Source: Bacteroidota bacterium
Lineage (GTDB): Bacteria; Bacteroidota; Bacteroidia; Cytophagales; Cyclobacteriaceae
Assembly (NCBI GenBank): GCA_023393375.1
Contig: JAEWLI010000024.1
Span: 1 to 36,451 of the forward strand
Reading direction: 5' to 3'
DNA: 36,451 bases
A program made the translations under genes and the position numbers. The notes below the pieces were generated by a model. That model saw only the letters and a list, made by a program, of their open reading frames with translations, did no database searches and was not told where the DNA came from. This document shows, piece after piece, positions 15,903 through 24,494 of the stretch (positions within the stretch are counted from its first letter, which is position 1; every line of letters starts with the position of its first letter).

Positions 15903-16145
15903 GTGGATATTGAATTAACCAATAGATCGCAATACGATGTTGTTTCATTATATGATTATGAGAAACGTATGATTGCGCTGATATGTGAAGCGAAATCTGA
16001 TCATGATATCGCCCAGTTAATGAACATGAATTCTGATGAAGTTAATAATTGCAAATCCAAAATCTATCAAAAGACTAATACACGCTCATGGGCTGAGTTG
16101 GTTATTTATGCCATAAGGAAGAGTATATTTACATTACATTTTTAA
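15903..16145 (+). CDS. Stand-alone LuxR/GerE-type helix-turn-helix protein
   Basis: The 80-residue frame starts with GTG at 15903 just after a stop in the same frame; an AAAAAGG stretch immediately precedes it. Residues 20-75 match the GerE fold: a helix with MIALICEAKSDHDIAQLMNM, a turn, then NNCKSKIYQKTNTRSWAELVIYAI, which parallels the VxxHxxNIYxKLxVxxRxELVxYA pattern of LuxR-type DNA-binding domains. No receiver, PAS or ligand-binding domain is attached. The expected TV-x-x-H in the recognition helix reads EVNNCK, a departure that may change DNA contacts. It precedes the nucleotide-sugar genes by 108 bases and could regulate them, but this is inference. Confidence 0.65.
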   Translation: MDIELTNRSQYDVVSLYDYEKRMIALICEAKSDHDIAQLMNMNSDEVNNCKSKIYQKTNTRSWAELVIYAIRKSIFTLHF

Positions 16146-16210
16146 TTCTAAATATTCAGCTTTTTTTTACAATACCTCCCTATTATATTGCTTCAATAAG
16201 ATGTTTGCAG

Positions 16211-16240
16211 TAGCTTTATCAATAAAATTGATAGTTGCTA
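16211..16240 (+). repeat. Inverted repeat just before the GalU-like start codon
   Basis: TAGC-TT-TATCAAT-AAA-ATTGATA-GTT-GCTA: two nested perfect arms (4 and 7 bp) separated by a small internal loop, ending 13 bases before the ATG at 16254. It could be an operator or a leader hairpin that affects translation of the nucleotide-sugar operon. Confidence 0.45.
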
Positions 16241-16253
16241 TATATTATAAATA

Positions 16254-17207
16254 ATGATTACAAAAGCTGTTATTACTGCTGCAGGTCGTGGAGAAAGATT
16301 ATACCCAGTCGGGGATACCGTACAGAAGGCAATGCTGCCTTTGATAGACAAGGATGGAATATTTAAGCCAGTCATTCAAATCATTGCAGAAGAGGCATTC
16401 GATAGTGGAATAGAAGAAATTTGTATTGTATGTGCTCCCGGAGATGAACAACGGTATATCGATTCATTCACTTCTTTAAAAAACAATTTATTAAAAGCTT
16501 ATAAAGAAACAGATTGGGCTCTCAACCATGCTGAAAAAATTGAGCACTTGTTGCGTCATACACAATTCACAGTTCAAGAAAAAGCTATGGGGTATGGCCA
16601 TGCAGTTTACTGTGCAAGGGAATTTGTAGGAGATAATCCATTTTTACTTTTATTGAGTGATCATCTTTATGTATCACATATTGCCGGGAAAAGATGTGCG
16701 GCACAAATTATAGAACTTGCCAATAAAGAAAGCTGTTCTGTTTCAGCCGTGAATCCCACTATAGAACATCAGATTAGGAAATACGGGACAATTACTGGTA
16801 AAAATTATAATAATCAAGCAGGGCTTTATCAAATAGAGAGAATTGTTGAGAAGCCGTCATTAAGCCTTGCTGAACAAGAACTACAAACCCCAGGATTACG
16901 GGCAGGTTATTTTCTCTGTTTTTTTGGTATGCATGCTCTTTCACCTTTAATATTTGACATTTTAGAACAATATCATGCCCGGGCGATCAAAGAAAATTCA
17001 ACTTATTTGCTTACCCCGGCATTAATGGATCTAGTAAAAAAAGACAAATACTTGGCCTTGGAAGTATCAGGGAGTCGTTATGATATTGGTAAAAAGTTCG
17101 GTTTGTTACAAGCACAAATTGCATTGAGCCTTGCAGGGCAAGATAGAGATAGAGTTTTAAACACCCTGATAGATCTTCTGGCTGAATCAAATGTTAAACG
17201 ATTCTGA
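16254..17207 (+). CDS. GalU-like nucleotidyltransferase (putative UTP-glucose-1-phosphate uridylyltransferase)
   Basis: The 317-residue enzyme has the GalU pattern: N-terminal AAGRGERLYP (residues 8-17) for the nucleotide phosphates, a lysine and Met-Leu-Pro-Leu in QKAMLPLID, the YGHAVYCA segment, a metal-binding aspartate in LLSDHLY where GalU usually has GDD, the VEKP strand, and a late YDIGKKFGLLQA segment. The reaction would be UTP plus a sugar 1-phosphate giving a UDP-sugar and pyrophosphate in the cytoplasm. The DxxxQKAMLP spacing and the SDH variant differ from canonical GalU, so the sugar may not be glucose. It begins the operon with the GHMP-UDPGP fusion 16 bases downstream, which also carries a nucleotidyltransferase domain. 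Confidence 0.85.
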   Translation: MITKAVITAAGRGERLYPVGDTVQKAMLPLIDKDGIFKPVIQIIAEEAFDSGIEEICIVCAPGDEQRYIDSFTSLKNNLLKAYKETDWALNHAEKIEHLLRHTQFTVQEKAMGYGHAVYCAREFVGDNPFLLLLSDHLYVSHIAGKRCAAQIIELANKESCSVSAVNPTIEHQIRKYGTITGKNYNNQAGLYQIERIVEKPSLSLAEQELQTPGLRAGYFLCFFGMHALSPLIFDILEQYHARAIKENSTYLLTPALMDLVKKDKYLALEVSGSRYDIGKKFGLLQAQIALSLAGQDRDRVLNTLIDLLAESNVKRF

Positions 17208-17223
17208 CTTATAAATTTCCAAA

Positions 17224-20200
17224 ATGAACATATTTTTAGATACTATTACCAATCCGGATCCAGACATCAGAGATACTTCTTTTTTTTTGCTGGCATCATC
17301 TTTTACACCTGCAGAACTCCTTAAGCAAATTGAAGAATTGGATCAATTTAGAAAATCGTCTTCAAATTTATATGACAAGGTTCGGGCAAGTCTATTTATT
17401 TATGCAGCGTATCGTTTTTTTCTTGTAGATTCAGAAGAATATCCTTCTGCAAGCCCAATATGTATAGAAGGGTACAACAATTTGCTTGAAAGAAGATTTG
17501 AAAAGGCCATTGATTCATTTAAATTAGTCTGCAAAAATGAAGGGTATTCAAGGGCACTATTTAGTGCTTTGGCTGATGGTTACCATCAAATTACTTTTCA
17601 ATACCTGACAGATCAGGTAAAAAAAAGTGTGAGATTCAGTAAAGGTAATCAATGGATGTTTCGTGTTGGACATCCCGATGAACATGCCATCAGAATTCAT
17701 CCCAAATTATTACAACGCCAGGATGGTACTGCTTTTTATCCGATCATAGCAGAAAGCACTCCAGTACGAATGGATCTCAGCCATAGTGGTTGGTCTGATA
17801 TTTTTTTTCTGGGTATGGATTACCCGGAAGGTGCCAGGGTGATCAATGTATCAGTAGATTTAGGAGTTTACAAGCGGGATGAGCACATTTCAGCACCAAT
17901 TGCTACCTATTTGCGCGTAATTCCTGAACCATGTATCAGGCTTACCAGTATTGACCTTAACACCACTAAGGATATACTAACTTTGTCTGATCTTTTTAAT
18001 TTCGGAAATGATTATTTAAGTCTACTTAAAGCAGGAGTGATTGCTTCTGGATTAATTCCTCCATCATTCGAAGGCACCCAACAATCCTTACAAAAAATTC
18101 TTGCCAATATCATCAGCCCGGGGATGGGTATTGAAATCATTACCAAGGTAAGTGATATACCAAAAGGTTCCAGGTTTGCTGTTTCTACAAATTTATTAGC
18201 TTCTATGATTTCGTTGATCATGAGGGCTACTGAGCAAACCTCCAATCTTGAAGGGGGCTTACTTGAAAATGAACGCAGGTTGGCAGCATCCCGGGCTATT
18301 CTGGGAGAATGGCTTGGTGGATCAGGAGGAGGCTGGCAGGACTCAGGTGGAATCTGGCCAGGAATAAAAATAATTAAGGGAGCATTTTCAGATGAAGGTG
18401 ATCCTGAATTCAAAGTGAGTAGGGGAAGGCTACTTCCAAATCACCAGATATTCAAGGAGCCATTTATCTCTCCAGATCTGTATGAAAAATTGACCAGCTC
18501 CTTAGTGCTTTTTCATGGAGGAATGGCTCAAAATGTTGGCCCCATTTTAGAAATGGTTACTGAAAAATACCTGCTTAGATCTGATGCAGAGTGGAAAGCC
18601 AGATTAGCTGCAAAAGATATTTTTGATCAAATCATTCAATCTTTAAAGGATGGGGATGTAAAAAAACTGGCAGAATTAACCACCAGAAATTGGGATTATC
18701 CTATTAAAACGATTATTCCCTGGGCATCTAATTTTTATACAGAATATCTGATAGATAAAGCAAAAGAAACTTTTAAAGATGATTATTGGGGTTTTCTGAT
18801 GTTAGGAGGTATGTCTGGTGGTGGCATGGGCATGTTTGTTAACCCGAAAATTTACCATGAATTTAAAGAATGGTTATTGGATTTGCTTCAAAAAACTAAA
18901 AAAGAGTTTTCAGCATCTCTTCCATTTGCCATAGATCCTGTAGTATATAATTTTAAAATCAATGAGGAAGGTACCATTTCTAAATTATATAAAAAATCAG
19001 AACCAATATTACCTTCAAGATATTATAATATCCAATTAAATGAAATTATTAAAAAAGATCTGAATGAGGTTGCCGCATATAGAAAATCGGAAATTGATCA
19101 TTATACTTCATTGTGCCACCAAAACAATGAAGCTTTCCCGTTATTAAGATCTATGATCGGTAATCTGTTTAAAATTTCCGGTATTTCATCACAGGAAACC
19201 CGAATGGATGAGAATGCTAAAGCAGATCAGATTAAAATTGAGAATGGATTTGATCACATTCAGCATGATATGATCCGTGACGATATGCGTAGTGGCAGAA
19301 TAGGTCTTTCAAGGAACCGGTTGCCAGCAGATACTTATGTAGAGGATGTGAGGGATGAGGACGTGATAGATTTGTCAGGGATTAAGAATATTGATAGTGG
19401 CAATCAGGCGATAAAACGTGGTAAAGTAGCAGTTATGACTCTTGCAGCTGGTGTAGGCAGCCGTTGGACAAAAGGTGCAGGTGTGATTAAAGCTATAAAT
19501 CCATTTGTAGAAATAAAAAGTAAGCACAGGAATTTTATTGAAATCCATTTAGCCAAAACCAGGAGGGTAGCAGAGGAGTTCCAATCCATTATCCCGCATA
19601 TTATTTCTACAAGTTACCTCACCCATCAACCCATTGAAAATGCATTATTAAAATCAAATCACTACGGATACAATGGTCCGGTGTACTTATCCCCCGGAAG
19701 GTCATTGGGACAAAGATATATCCCGATGGTTAGGGATTTAGTGTTTTTGTGGGAGGAAATGCCACAGGAAACATTGGATGAACAAAAGCAAAAGGTGCGG
19801 GATGCGGTACGAAAAAATATGTTGGAATGGGCTAGGACTAAAGGAGAAGGGTCTGATTATATTGACAATATTGCCCAGCAAAGATTCAGCCCGTTAGGTC
19901 ATTGGTATGAATTGCCAAACATGATCAGAAACGGTGTATTATCAGAAATATTGGAAAAGCATCCTGATATAGAAACTATTATGATGCACAATATTGACAC
20001 ATTAGGGGCTGACATTAGTCCGGCAGCTTTATCATACCATTTGGATTCAGGAAATGCCTTAACTTTTGAAGTTACCCCCAGGCGGATCGAAGATACAGGT
20101 GGAGGGTTAGCGAGAATAAACGGGAAAGTCAGGATTCTTGAAGGTTTGGCCCAGCCCCGAGAAGAGGACGAACTTCAACTGAGATATTACAATACAATGA

Positions 20201-20562
20201 CAACCTGGATTCAAATTGATAAATTGTTAGCTTACTTTGGTTTAAACCGACAAAGTTTAAAAGGTGACCAGGAAACATTGTCAAAGGCAGTCAGAAATAT
20301 GGCTTCACGAATGCCCACCTATGTTACAATTAAAGAAGTTAAATACCGTTGGGGCCATGGTCAGGAAGATATTTATCCGGTGGCACAAATAGAAAAATTG
20401 TGGAGTGATATGTCAGGCCTTCCGGATATGCAGTGTGGTTATGTGATAGCTCCACGGATAAGGGGCCAACAATTAAAAGATCCAGCACAACTTGATGAAT
20501 GGATAAATGACGGTAGTGCAGAGTATGTGTCGTTAATGTGTAAATTACCTGATAAAAAATAA
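17224..20562 (+). CDS. Large fusion: fucokinase-like GHMP module plus UDPGP-type uridylyltransferase
   Basis: This 1112-residue protein has three parts. Residues 1-135 are helical and unrecognised. Residues about 175-560 resemble GHMP kinases of the fucokinase type: PVRMDLSHSGWSD (180-192) matches the sugar-binding segment, GGGWQDSGGIWPGIK (368-382) includes the expected catalytic-type D373, and GGMSGGGMGMF (528-538) matches the late glycine loop. The ATP-binding GSGLGTSS loop instead reads GSRFAVST (315-322), losing two glycines. Residues about 735-1110 are a UDPGP-like nucleotidyltransferase with LAAGVGSRW (740-748), K756, and a uridine-site-like HNIDTLGAD (922-930). From memory, this half resembles the plant plastid UGP3 group involved in sulfolipid synthesis. 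It could phosphorylate and uridylylate a sugar, or only do the second step if the kinase half is inactive. It lies between GalU-like and EPS genes. Confidence 0.8.
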   Translation: MNIFLDTITNPDPDIRDTSFFLLASSFTPAELLKQIEELDQFRKSSSNLYDKVRASLFIYAAYRFFLVDSEEYPSASPICIEGYNNLLERRFEKAIDSFKLVCKNEGYSRALFSALADGYHQITFQYLTDQVKKSVRFSKGNQWMFRVGHPDEHAIRIHPKLLQRQDGTAFYPIIAESTPVRMDLSHSGWSDIFFLGMDYPEGARVINVSVDLGVYKRDEHISAPIATYLRVIPEPCIRLTSIDLNTTKDILTLSDLFNFGNDYLSLLKAGVIASGLIPPSFEGTQQSLQKILANIISPGMGIEIITKVSDIPKGSRFAVSTNLLASMISLIMRATEQTSNLEGGLLENERRLAASRAILGEWLGGSGGGWQDSGGIWPGIKIIKGAFSDEGDPEFKVSRGRLLPNHQIFKEPFISPDLYEKLTSSLVLFHGGMAQNVGPILEMVTEKYLLRSDAEWKARLAAKDIFDQIIQSLKDGDVKKLAELTTRNWDYPIKTIIPWASNFYTEYLIDKAKETFKDDYWGFLMLGGMSGGGMGMFVNPKIYHEFKEWLLDLLQKTKKEFSASLPFAIDPVVYNFKINEEGTISKLYKKSEPILPSRYYNIQLNEIIKKDLNEVAAYRKSEIDHYTSLCHQNNEAFPLLRSMIGNLFKISGISSQETRMDENAKADQIKIENGFDHIQHDMIRDDMRSGRIGLSRNRLPADTYVEDVRDEDVIDLSGIKNIDSGNQAIKRGKVAVMTLAAGVGSRWTKGAGVIKAINPFVEIKSKHRNFIEIHLAKTRRVAEEFQSIIPHIISTSYLTHQPIENALLKSNHYGYNGPVYLSPGRSLGQRYIPMVRDLVFLWEEMPQETLDEQKQKVRDAVRKNMLEWARTKGEGSDYIDNIAQQRFSPLGHWYELPNMIRNGVLSEILEKHPDIETIMMHNIDTLGADISPAALSYHLDSGNALTFEVTPRRIEDTGGGLARINGKVRILEGLAQPREEDELQLRYYNTMTTWIQIDKLLAYFGLNRQSLKGDQETLSKAVRNMASRMPTYVTIKEVKYRWGHGQEDIYPVAQIEKLWSDMSGLPDMQCGYVIAPRIRGQQLKDPAQLDEWINDGSAEYVSLMCKLPDKK

Positions 20563-20825
20563 GGGTTATCTACTTAATTTATATATAGATTGCACCCCAA
20601 TTTGAGCAGCATATAGACAATAAGGCACAACAATCGGTAATACTTTAAACCAAGATTAATTTATAAATGTAATTCAAAACAAGAATTATGTTTTTCAGTT
20701 TTAATAAATATCTCAAACAGCCCAAAATTTTTAATGCAAATGTAAACATTTTTATTTTTTATTTCATTTTTAATATAATAATACTTAACATTGCGGTAAA
20801 TTTTTTTAACTAAAAAGCTTAGTTT

Positions 20826-22223
20826 ATGAATATGAGGAATGATGGTTGGTATGATAATTCATATAAGTTTATACTTTTAATTTTTGATTTAATCCTTTTA
20901 AATATTGTTTTTTACATTTCCTACGCAGTCAGATTTGAGTTTGGTTATTTGCCCGAATATTATTATATGTTGCTGGTGGTCTTTAATCTTGCCTGGATAG
21001 CCGCTGCTTTATATAATAATATTTATGATATTGACGGGCATACGAAGTTTAGTGAAATAATTATTAAACTAATATTTACTTTTACCTTGCATCTGTTTTT
21101 TATCCTTGCCTTTATAGTAAGCGTAAAAGGGTTTTATTTCTCAAGGATCTTTATTTTCGGCACTTACACGTCTTCCATATTATTAATCGTGGCATTGAGG
21201 CTGACATCCATCAAACTTTATAAGTATTACAAAAATGTGGGTGCAAACTATAAAAAGGTGGTAATAATTGGTGCCAGGAAAAATGCTCAATCATTGGTAA
21301 GATTCTTTGAAACCAAAAAAGACCTTGGATACAAATTAATGGGGTTTTTTGATGATAATCCTGATCTTAACCTTTACCCTGAGCATCTGATTCTTGGTAC
21401 GATAAACGACATCAGAGAATATGCCAATGCCAACAGGATTGATGAGATTTATTTTGCGTTGCCATTAAATTATTCTGACTTAATAAAGGATATTTCCGAA
21501 TTGGCTGATGAAAAATTTATAAGTTTTAAAATAGCCCCTGACTTTAAAGGGTTGGTCCACACCAATGTCAATTTATATTTCTACGATGGCATCCCGGTTT
21601 TAGCCATTCGTAGGGAGCCTTTGAGCATACTCTTCAACCGCATCATTAAACGGGCTTTTGATATTGCATTTTCATTAGGAGTAATTTTATTGGTATTTCC
21701 AATTATGTTTCCACTCATTGCCTTAGCTATAAAAATTGACTCAAAAGGCCCGATTTTATTTAAACAGTTACGGCCAGGTAAGAAAAACAGACTGTTTTAC
21801 TGTTATAAATTCAGAACCATGAAGGTCAACAATAATACCGAATTGCAGGCTCATAAAAACGATCCAAGGATCACCCGTGTGGGAGCCTTTTTACGTAAAA
21901 CCAGCCTTGATGAGTTCCCTCAATTTATCAATGTATTGCTTGGCGACATGTCAGTAGTGGGGCCAAGGCCTAACCTGATCAATCAGTTAGACAAGTACTC
22001 CAAACTGATCGACAAATATGCCATCCGTCACTTCGTACTTCCTGGAATTACAGGTTATGCACAAGTTAATGGATACCGAGGTGAGACAAAAGATGTGGAA
22101 CTGATGGCTAAAAGAGTAGAATATGATGTCCGGTATATGGAAAACTGGAGTTTTGCCCTTGACGTCCGGATTATACTGAAAACCGTTTGGAATGTCATTA
22201 GGGGAGAAAAGAACGCTTATTAA
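20826..22223 (+). CDS. Polyprenyl-phosphate sugar-1-phosphate transferase (WbaP/EpsL-like, initiating)
   Basis: The 465-residue protein has four to five N-terminal transmembrane helices (within about 14-130), a Rossmann-like nucleotide-binding segment (VVIIGARKNA, 145-154), another membrane stretch (about 278-303), and the bacterial sugar-transferase domain. Signature residues are FKQLRPGKKN (312-321), YKFRTMK, the catalytic Asp-Glu in KTSLDEFPQ (358-366), GDMSVVGPRP (373-382), and LPGITGYAQVNG (405-416). It would transfer a sugar 1-phosphate from a UDP-sugar to undecaprenyl phosphate at the inner membrane, beginning exopolysaccharide repeat-unit assembly. A UDP-sugar from the upstream operon is a plausible substrate. 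The 263-base gap upstream suggests its own promoter. Confidence 0.94.
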   Translation: MNMRNDGWYDNSYKFILLIFDLILLNIVFYISYAVRFEFGYLPEYYYMLLVVFNLAWIAAALYNNIYDIDGHTKFSEIIIKLIFTFTLHLFFILAFIVSVKGFYFSRIFIFGTYTSSILLIVALRLTSIKLYKYYKNVGANYKKVVIIGARKNAQSLVRFFETKKDLGYKLMGFFDDNPDLNLYPEHLILGTINDIREYANANRIDEIYFALPLNYSDLIKDISELADEKFISFKIAPDFKGLVHTNVNLYFYDGIPVLAIRREPLSILFNRIIKRAFDIAFSLGVILLVFPIMFPLIALAIKIDSKGPILFKQLRPGKKNRLFYCYKFRTMKVNNNTELQAHKNDPRITRVGAFLRKTSLDEFPQFINVLLGDMSVVGPRPNLINQLDKYSKLIDKYAIRHFVLPGITGYAQVNGYRGETKDVELMAKRVEYDVRYMENWSFALDVRIILKTVWNVIRGEKNAY

Positions 22224-22264
22224 GATTTGTAAATTCATTTTTAAAGTAATTTAATTTTTTCCTA

Positions 22265-23023
22265 ATGATCAAGAAAAAAGTTATCAAGACGTTGGTAAGT
22301 ACAGGTTCCTTTGTGGATTTTGTTAATGCAATATTTTCCTTGACAGATGAAAAGAAATCTTCATATGTTTGTTTTGCCAATGTTCATATGGTAATTGAGG
22401 CTAAAAACGATCCCACATTTTGCGAAGTAGTCAATAATGCCGATATTGTGGCTCCCGATGGTCGCCCACTTTCAATTTATATGAATGTATTTTATAAGAT
22501 GCGTCAAGAAAGAGTGCCAGGAATGGATTTGATGCCTGCTCTGCTCAGAGAAGCTGAAAAAAGGAATAAATCAGTTTATTTTTATGGTTCTACAGATGAA
22601 ATTCTTGACCTGATAATCAAAAGGGCAAATAAAGAATTGCCAATGCTGAAAATAGCTGGAACATATAGCCCACCATTTAGGAAGTTAGAGGATCTGGAAA
22701 AACAAGAGATTATAAATAAAATAAATAGCTCTTCGCCAGACCTGTTATTTGTTGCTTTAGGCTGCCCTAAACAAGAAAACTGGATGGCTGAGCATAAAGG
22801 TAAAATTAATGCTTGCATGTTAGGGGTGGGCCAAGCTTATAATGTATATGCAGGAATAGAAAAACGGTTGCCTAAATGGATGAGAGATCTTTCCTTAGAG
22901 TGGGCATATCGACTGTTTCTTGAGCCTAAGCGATTGTGGAAGAGATATTTGGTTACCAATACCACTTTTGTAATGTTGTTCCTTGGGGTATTTTTTCAAA
23001 AAATGTTTAAGGTAAAAGAATAA
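22265..23023 (+). CDS. WecG/TagA/CpsF-family glycosyltransferase
   Basis: A 252-residue GT26-type enzyme. D65-G66 in VAPDGRPLS, the LGCPKQENWMAEH motif (about 168-180), and the GVGQAYNVYAG segment followed by KRLPKWMRDLSLEWAYRL are all hallmarks of the family. It also has the C-terminal PKRLWKRYL stretch, which in related enzymes mediates membrane association. Members add a sugar (N-acetylmannosamine or N-acetylmannosaminuronic acid in known cases) to a lipid-linked GlcNAc, usually the second step after an initiating transferase. That fits its position 41 bases after the sugar-1-phosphate transferase, with which it is surely co-transcribed. Confidence 0.93.
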   Translation: MIKKKVIKTLVSTGSFVDFVNAIFSLTDEKKSSYVCFANVHMVIEAKNDPTFCEVVNNADIVAPDGRPLSIYMNVFYKMRQERVPGMDLMPALLREAEKRNKSVYFYGSTDEILDLIIKRANKELPMLKIAGTYSPPFRKLEDLEKQEIINKINSSSPDLLFVALGCPKQENWMAEHKGKINACMLGVGQAYNVYAGIEKRLPKWMRDLSLEWAYRLFLEPKRLWKRYLVTNTTFVMLFLGVFFQKMFKVKE

Positions 23024-23118
23024 AATGTTGCCAAAAACTTATATAAGTACCACAAGAAGAGTTCTATTCTGATATTCGAAATTCTGGATAAGATTTGTTT
23101 TCCAACTTTTTGTTATTC

Positions 23119-23159
23119 ATACGGATATCATACTGTCTTATTAAAGACCGCCTCCGTAT
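23119..23159. repeat. Nested hairpin in the convergent 23024-23252 gap
   Basis: Outer arms ATACGGA / TCCGTAT (perfect, 7 bp) enclose inner arms GTCTT / AAGAC (5 bp, 4-base loop). There is no T-tract, so it is not a standard terminator, though it lies between the convergent genes ending at 23023 and 23253 and could be a factor-dependent transcript end or 3' structure. Nothing else is recognised in this gap. Confidence 0.35.
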
Positions 23160-23252
23160 AAAGTGCTCTAAGCTTTGAGTTTAGAAAGAATTGTAAATTG
23201 AATATTTAAATATATTTAAGGAATAAAAGAAATCCCCCCTTGGTAAGCCTGT

Positions 23253-24482
23253 TTATAAGAGGCTAGACTCAATTTCACAAGCGTTTTTTTCCTTCATTTC
23301 TACTACTTTTTCAATAATTGCATCAACATTTATAATAATATCAGATGTAATGCCTTCCCTCATCTTCGTGGCCATTTTATCTGTATCAAAAATCAAATAA
23401 TGATAATCTAAACCGAGACTGGTCGAGACGTTGTAGTAGTGTGTATGGGTGAAACTTCTGGAGAAAAATTCAAATACTTTAGTGCCCTTCTTGGCAAAGA
23501 ATAATGTGGCTAAGGCTGCACCAGTAGATGAAACAATAATATCGGCATTCCTAAACAATTTGATTTTCCCATACAAGTCATAGTCAGATAGCGCGACACT
23601 CACAAAGCCTAATTTTGATAACCTTTCAATTAATCCATCTTCATCCGACAATGAGCGTTGAGAGGAGTCTTTTCGATTGATGTACACAAGTTTAGGGGAA
23701 TGAGGATCATTGTCATATTTTGCCAGATCAAAATGAGTTTGATAAAATTCCATTACCCAGTTTGGAATAAGAAAACTATTGGTACCTCTTGGATGAGTGG
23801 AAGTGATGATCCTGTCAGCAGTAATATGAAGTTCATCGTTCCCCCTAATAATTTGTTCTTTTTTTATCCCAAATATTTCTAACGACTGTATATGGTAATC
23901 ATACTTATATTGTGGCACCAAAAAATAATCTACCTGATTGAATAACCCACTTTTTTTCAATAAATAGATTCTTGGAATTGAATCAATTAACCAATGGCCA
24001 TAATTTTTACTGGCACCTCCACCTGCAAGCATATTAAAAACGCATCCTTTATAATGGGTGGGTTTTGGAAAATATTTTTGTTGAAAAATGGGACTATATG
24101 GAGGAGTAACCGTTTTGCCGTTTCTGTATTGAAATGAGGCTTCCCCAATTAATCTATTCCCCTCAGAAATGATGGAGATAAGATTTTTATTATTGGAAAA
24201 GATTCTTCCATTTTTTATGTCAAACACTTTATAATCAGTTGTGACGCTTAATGAACACTCATCATCATTCTTTTGGTCATAAATAGTGAATGGAGATATG
24301 TTAGAAAAAAATGGTTGACTTACTACCAATTTAGTTTTGTATTGAGGAAAGATATCTATGATATTAACACCTTCAGAATCATTTTCGTACAGACCTTCAG
24401 GACGCAAATTCGAATTAAACGGAATATAGGATTTAATTCTTTCGAGGAGCTTTTGCTTGATTTTTAATAAAGTAACTGACAT
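23253..24482 (-). CDS. GT61-like glycosyltransferase (DUF563)
   Basis: The 409-residue protein has no signal peptide or membrane helix. Its core matches the GT61/DUF563 family: GHWLIDSIPRIYLLKK (162-177), then a FLVP strand, a FEIFGIKKEQII-type segment, a RKDSSQRS-like donor-site segment (YINRKDSSQRSL), and IIVSSTGAALATLFFAKKG near the end. GT61 enzymes move xylose or other sugars and occur in polysaccharide clusters; the actual donor and acceptor are unknown. It is read in the opposite direction to the initiating transferase and lies 12 bases after the GT4 gene ending at 24495, so these two are one transcript. Confidence 0.85.
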   Translation of the reverse strand: MSVTLLKIKQKLLERIKSYIPFNSNLRPEGLYENDSEGVNIIDIFPQYKTKLVVSQPFFSNISPFTIYDQKNDDECSLSVTTDYKVFDIKNGRIFSNNKNLISIISEGNRLIGEASFQYRNGKTVTPPYSPIFQQKYFPKPTHYKGCVFNMLAGGGASKNYGHWLIDSIPRIYLLKKSGLFNQVDYFLVPQYKYDYHIQSLEIFGIKKEQIIRGNDELHITADRIITSTHPRGTNSFLIPNWVMEFYQTHFDLAKYDNDPHSPKLVYINRKDSSQRSLSDEDGLIERLSKLGFVSVALSDYDLYGKIKLFRNADIIVSSTGAALATLFFAKKGTKVFEFFSRSFTHTHYYNVSTSLGLDYHYLIFDTDKMATKMREGITSDIIINVDAIIEKVVEMKEKNACEIESSLL

Positions 24483-24494
24483 ATGAAAATTAGT

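Noticed and set aside
20738..20751. AAATGT-AA-ACATTT repeat followed by T-rich DNA upstream of the sugar transferase
   Set aside because: The stem is A/T-only apart from two G-C pairs with a 2-base loop, too weak to call a terminator.
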